Origin: Acidimicrobiales bacterium
GTDB lineage: Bacteria > Actinomycetota > Acidimicrobiia > Acidimicrobiales > JANYDT01
Length of the DNA stretch: 7,599 nt
Direction: 5' to 3'
NCBI GenBank assembly: GCA_025358985.1
Contig: JANYHQ010000010.1
Span: 1 to 7,599, forward strand
Under the pieces are notes generated by a model, which saw only the letters and a program-made list of their open reading frames with translations, was not told the origin of the DNA and searched no databases. The position numbers and the translations under genes are program-made. This document shows, one piece after another, positions 4,786 through 7,599 of the stretch (its first letter is position 1; each line of letters opens with the position of its first letter).

Positions 4786-6269
4786 TGGTGCCAATGAGCG
4801 GCCACACTGGGGTCACTCTCACTCACCTCGTGGAGTCGCTCGGCATTGGGCCATGGGCTATCTCCTGCTCAACTGCGTCGGGGGTTTCGGCACCAGCATC
4901 GTCGTCGGCCGGGCTTGATGTACAGCTCGTCGGCGCCACGCACGATTCGCGGATCGTGGGCCCTGGCATGTTGTTCTGTTGCATCGTTGGTTCACGCCGT
5001 GATGGCCACCATTTTGCCCAACAGGCAGTTGAGCGCGGGGCCGCCGCACTCCTGGTGGAACATGAGCTGATTACCCGTCCGGCGGTGCCTCAGATCATCG
5101 TCGTCAATAGTCGTGAGGCAATGGGGCCAGCGGCGTCGATCATCTATGGCTGTCCATCCGACCAGCTCACGATGATCGGCATCACGGGCACCAATGGCAA
5201 GACCAGTACCGCGCATCTTCTTGGCGCGGTCTTGGATGAAGCAGGCCTGCGAGTGGAGGTCGTTGGAACGCTCACCCAATCACGAACCACGCCCGAGGCC
5301 ACCGACCTCCAGGCTCAACTCGCCGGGTTCGTTGCTGCTGGTATCACCCACGTAGTGATGGAGGTGACCTCTCATGCGCTCGTGCTCAACCGAGTCGACG
5401 GCATCCATTTTCGAGTGGTGGTGTTCACCAACTTGTCTCAAGACCACCTGGACTTCCACGAGACCATGGAACAGTATTTTCGGGCCAAAGCACAGCTGTT
5501 CACCACTATGCGCGCTGATGAAGCGGTGGTAAATGCAGATGATCCCCATGGACGACTGCTGCTTGCCGCAGCCCAGATTCCCACTACATCGTTTCAGTTG
5601 TCGTTGGCCACTGATGTGCATGTTGGGGTACGCAGCTCCTTCCGCTGGCACGACGTCAACGTAGTGCTGCGCTTGGGGGGATCGTTCAGTGTGGCCAATG
5701 CTCTGGCGGCGGCGACGGTCGCCGAGCGCCTCGGTATCGGCGCCGACGTGGTGGCCGCAGGCTTGGGGCGTGCTGAAGTGGCGGGTCGGTTCGAGCCGGT
5801 AGATGCTGGTCAGACATTCACCGTGTTGGTCGACTATGCCCACACCCCTGATGCATTGCAGCGGGTACTGGAAGCGGCACGCGCCATCACGGCGCAGGGT
5901 CGGCGATTGTTGGTGGTGTTTGGTTGTGGAGGAGACAGGGACGCTGGCAAACGATCGCAGATGGGTGCGATCGCCACGAACTTGGCTGATCTGGCCATCG
6001 TCACGTCCGACAATCCTCGGACAGAGGATCCCATGGCCATCATCGATCAGGTGGTGAGTGGGGTCACTCGACGCGACGTTCTGGTGGTGGAACCAGATCG
6101 CAGGAGTGCCATCGAACAAGCGTTACAGCAGGCCCGTACCGGCGACGTGGTGGTCCTGGCCGGCAAGGGTCACGAAACGGGTCAGGACATCAATGGACAG
6201 ATACTGCCCTTCGACGACCGTGTAGTGGCACGTGCCATCCTCGAAGCCATCCAGGGCAGGCCGCGATGA
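4782..6269 (+). CDS. murE: MurE, UDP-MurNAc-L-Ala-D-Glu:meso-diaminopimelate ligase
   Basis: A 495-residue cytoplasmic Mur ligase that adds the third residue of the stem peptide using ATP. The N-terminal UDP-binding domain has THDSRIVGPGMLF at 53-65 and DGHHF at 74-78. The ATP loop is GTNGKTST at 136-143. Substrate motifs TTPEATDLQ (169-177), MEVTSHAL (193-200) and DHLDFH (221-226) follow, with Lys236 in YFRAKAQLF as the expected carbamylated lysine. GCGGDRDAGKR (381-391), DNPR (410-413) and GKGHE (461-465) complete the set. DNPR is the known signature for meso-diaminopimelate rather than lysine. The segment between about 268 and 306 looks shorter than in typical homologues. The start is ambiguous: ATG at 4782 (4-base overlap with the ftsI stop), 4785 (1-base overlap) or 4794 (8 bases after the stop); none has a clear ribosome binding site. 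Its stop overlaps murF by 4 bases. Function is secure. Confidence 0.95.
   Translation: MMVPMSGHTGVTLTHLVESLGIGPWAISCSTASGVSAPASSSAGLDVQLVGATHDSRIVGPGMLFCCIVGSRRDGHHFAQQAVERGAAALLVEHELITRPAVPQIIVVNSREAMGPAASIIYGCPSDQLTMIGITGTNGKTSTAHLLGAVLDEAGLRVEVVGTLTQSRTTPEATDLQAQLAGFVAAGITHVVMEVTSHALVLNRVDGIHFRVVVFTNLSQDHLDFHETMEQYFRAKAQLFTTMRADEAVVNADDPHGRLLLAAAQIPTTSFQLSLATDVHVGVRSSFRWHDVNVVLRLGGSFSVANALAAATVAERLGIGADVVAAGLGRAEVAGRFEPVDAGQTFTVLVDYAHTPDALQRVLEAARAITAQGRRLLVVFGCGGDRDAGKRSQMGAIATNLADLAIVTSDNPRTEDPMAIIDQVVSGVTRRDVLVVEPDRRSAIEQALQQARTGDVVVLAGKGHETGQDINGQILPFDDRVVARAILEAIQGRPR
6253..6260 (+). promoter_or_regulatory. Probable ribosome binding site for murF
   Basis: AGGGCAGG at the end of murE offers two partial Shine-Dalgarno cores: AGGG 9 bases and AGG 5 bases before the ATG at 6266. 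It supports that start, which also overlaps the murE stop as ATGA. Confidence 0.5.
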
Positions 6270-7599
6270 GATTGTCGATCGCAGAAATAGTGTCCGCCAC
6301 GTCTGCTCACCCCGCTGCGTTCCTGGACTTGGCCAGCGCAGGCGCCACGGTGGAACGGGTGCGTACGGACTCTCGTCAGGTGGCGCCGGGTGATCTGTTC
6401 GTGGCCCTTCGTGCTGAGCGCGACGGTCATGATTTCATCGACACAGCCCGCCAATCGGGTGCTATTGCGTGGCTTACTATGCGCGCCGATGATCGACCGG
6501 GTGCCATTCGGGTCGACGACACGGCCGTGGCACTCGCAGCTCTGGGGGCCCATGCCCGGACCCGCCTCCCCAATCGCGTGATTGGCGTGACCGGCTCATC
6601 TGGCAAGACGTCCACCAAGGATCTGGTGGCCGCCATCCTGCGCGCCGAAGGTCCGGCCGCGGCCAGCGAGAAGTCGTTCAACAATGAACTGGGGGTGCCG
6701 CTGACGCTGCTTGATGCGCCACCCGATGCAATTGCCGCAGTAGTGGAGATGGGAGCGCGCGGTATTGGCCATATTGCCGCGCTGTGCCGGGTTGCGCGCC
6801 CTACGGTGGGCGTCGTGACAAACGTCGGATTGGCGCATCTGGCCATGTACGACAACCCGGCGGGAATCATTGCCGCCAAGGGTGAACTGGTGCAGGCGCT
6901 GCCCCATTCCGGGGTGGCGGTACTGAATGCCGACGATCCGTCGTATCGCACCCACGCCAGCATGAGCGTCGCACGTGTGGTGAGTTTCGGCATACGAACT
7001 ACTGCTACCAACACCCCAGTTGATGTGTGGGCCAGTGACGTCACGCTGGACGACTCCTTGCGTCCATCGTTTCGGCTGCACTCGTCATGGGGTGAAGCCG
7101 ACGTCACGTTGGGGGCCCGGGGCCGCCATCAGGTGAGCAACGCACTGGCCGCGGCGGCCGCCACTCTGGCGTCAGGCTCCTCACTCGATCACGTCGTGAC
7201 GGGCCTCGGCACCGAGTCGTTGTCGCCGTGGCGCATGGATGTGGCAACGGCACCGTCCGGGGCAACCATCATCAACGACGCATACAACGCCAACCCCGAT
7301 TCTATGGAAGCAGCCCTGCGTTCATTGGCTGATATGCGCGCATCAAGGCGTATCGCAGTGTTGGCTACCATGGCCGAGCTGGGTGACGCCGCTCCTGCTG
7401 AGCACGCCCGTATGGCCGAGTTGGCACGCCAGCTGCGTATTGACGTGGTTATTGCCGTGGCCGAGCCGCTCTACGGGGCGTCCACGGTCGACGGAATTGC
7501 ATCGGCGTTGGACATGCTCAGCGCGCTGAATGTTTCTGAGGGTGATGTAGTGCTGGTGAAAGGTAGCCGGGTGGCGGGCCTGGAACGGCTGGCGGCGGC
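6266..7599 (+). CDS. murF: MurF, UDP-MurNAc-tripeptide:D-Ala-D-Ala ligase (3' end cut by window)
   Basis: I translated this frame by hand: 444 codons remain open to the window edge with no stop. MurF joins D-Ala-D-Ala to the UDP-MurNAc-tripeptide made by MurE, the last cytoplasmic step of the soluble precursor. The N-terminal domain has RTDSRQVAPGDLFVAL at 33-48 and DGHDFI at 53-58. The ATP loop is GSSGKTSTKD at 110-119, followed by KSFNNELGVPLTLL at 136-149, VEMGARGIGHI at 160-170, TNVGLAHL at 185-192, and AKGEL at 204-208 with Lys205 as the expected carbamylated lysine. NADDP (221-225), HQVSNALAA (288-296), NDAYNANPDSM (337-347), ELGD (371-374) and VKGSRVAGLERLA (431-443) follow. Homologues are about 450-480 residues, so only a short C-terminal piece is missing. 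Ala193 stands where many homologues have Glu after AHL. The start overlaps murE by 4 bases and a partial ribosome binding site precedes it. Confidence 0.95.
   Translation, partial: MRLSIAEIVSATSAHPAAFLDLASAGATVERVRTDSRQVAPGDLFVALRAERDGHDFIDTARQSGAIAWLTMRADDRPGAIRVDDTAVALAALGAHARTRLPNRVIGVTGSSGKTSTKDLVAAILRAEGPAAASEKSFNNELGVPLTLLDAPPDAIAAVVEMGARGIGHIAALCRVARPTVGVVTNVGLAHLAMYDNPAGIIAAKGELVQALPHSGVAVLNADDPSYRTHASMSVARVVSFGIRTTATNTPVDVWASDVTLDDSLRPSFRLHSSWGEADVTLGARGRHQVSNALAAAAATLASGSSLDHVVTGLGTESLSPWRMDVATAPSGATIINDAYNANPDSMEAALRSLADMRASRRIAVLATMAELGDAAPAEHARMAELARQLRIDVVIAVAEPLYGASTVDGIASALDMLSALNVSEGDVVLVKGSRVAGLERLAA

Noticed and set aside
5280..6119. Long antisense open frame (279 codons) opposite murE
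   Set aside because: It lies wholly opposite a clear MurE with all catalytic motifs; its product is rich in His/Arg/Gln with no recognisable motif, as expected for a shadow frame in GC-rich DNA.
1..7599. Mobile elements, CRISPR, tRNA or rRNA genes, or a defence system
   Set aside because: All DNA is taken by six ordinary dcw genes; no terminal repeats, spacer arrays, cloverleaf or transposase motifs were seen on either strand.

Overview
This window is the first part of a division and cell wall (dcw) gene cluster. Six genes lie head to tail on the + strand: mraZ, rsmH (mraW), an ftsL-like gene, ftsI (class B penicillin-binding protein), murE, and murF, which is cut off by the right edge. Coding density is almost complete. 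Only 34 bases lie before mraZ, the mraZ-rsmH gap is 13 bases, and every later junction is a stop/start overlap of 1 or 4 bases. That layout implies one transcript with translational coupling. I see no RNA genes, mobile elements, CRISPR arrays, terminators or internal promoters that I can support.

The DNA is GC-rich (around 60% or a little more by eye), with mostly G/C third codon positions. The gene order, the long cytoplasmic tail on FtsL, the RsmH C-terminal motif CTCPPGLPCTCG and the actinobacterial style of MurE and MurF suggest an actinomycete-type bacterium (Actinomycetota). The class Acidimicrobiia is my best guess, but that is inference from protein style, not a search. The DNPR motif in MurE indicates a meso-diaminopimelate type peptidoglycan.

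Region by region: 35-451 encodes the small DNA-binding regulator MraZ. 465-1439 encodes the 16S rRNA C1402 N4-methyltransferase RsmH. 1436-2290 encodes a bitopic FtsL-type protein with about 190 residues before its single membrane segment. 2290-4785 encodes the septal transpeptidase FtsI, with about 153 residues before its membrane anchor and a repetitive Thr/Pro/Ala-rich tail after the catalytic domain. 4782-6269 encodes MurE and 6266-7599 most of MurF, which add the third residue and then the D-Ala-D-Ala dipeptide to the cytoplasmic peptidoglycan precursor.

The pathway logic is conventional: MurE and MurF make the UDP-MurNAc-pentapeptide, FtsI crosslinks the septal wall made from it, and FtsL helps place and activate the septal synthase. 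The enzymes look intact. The unusual parts are the tails of the two adjacent division proteins: both have long Arg-rich cytoplasmic extensions, and FtsI carries short in-frame tandem repeats at both ends (a 15-bp duplication near the N-terminus, four 9-bp units near the C-terminus). I found no evidence for a wholly new system here; the divisome tails are the best candidates for something undescribed.
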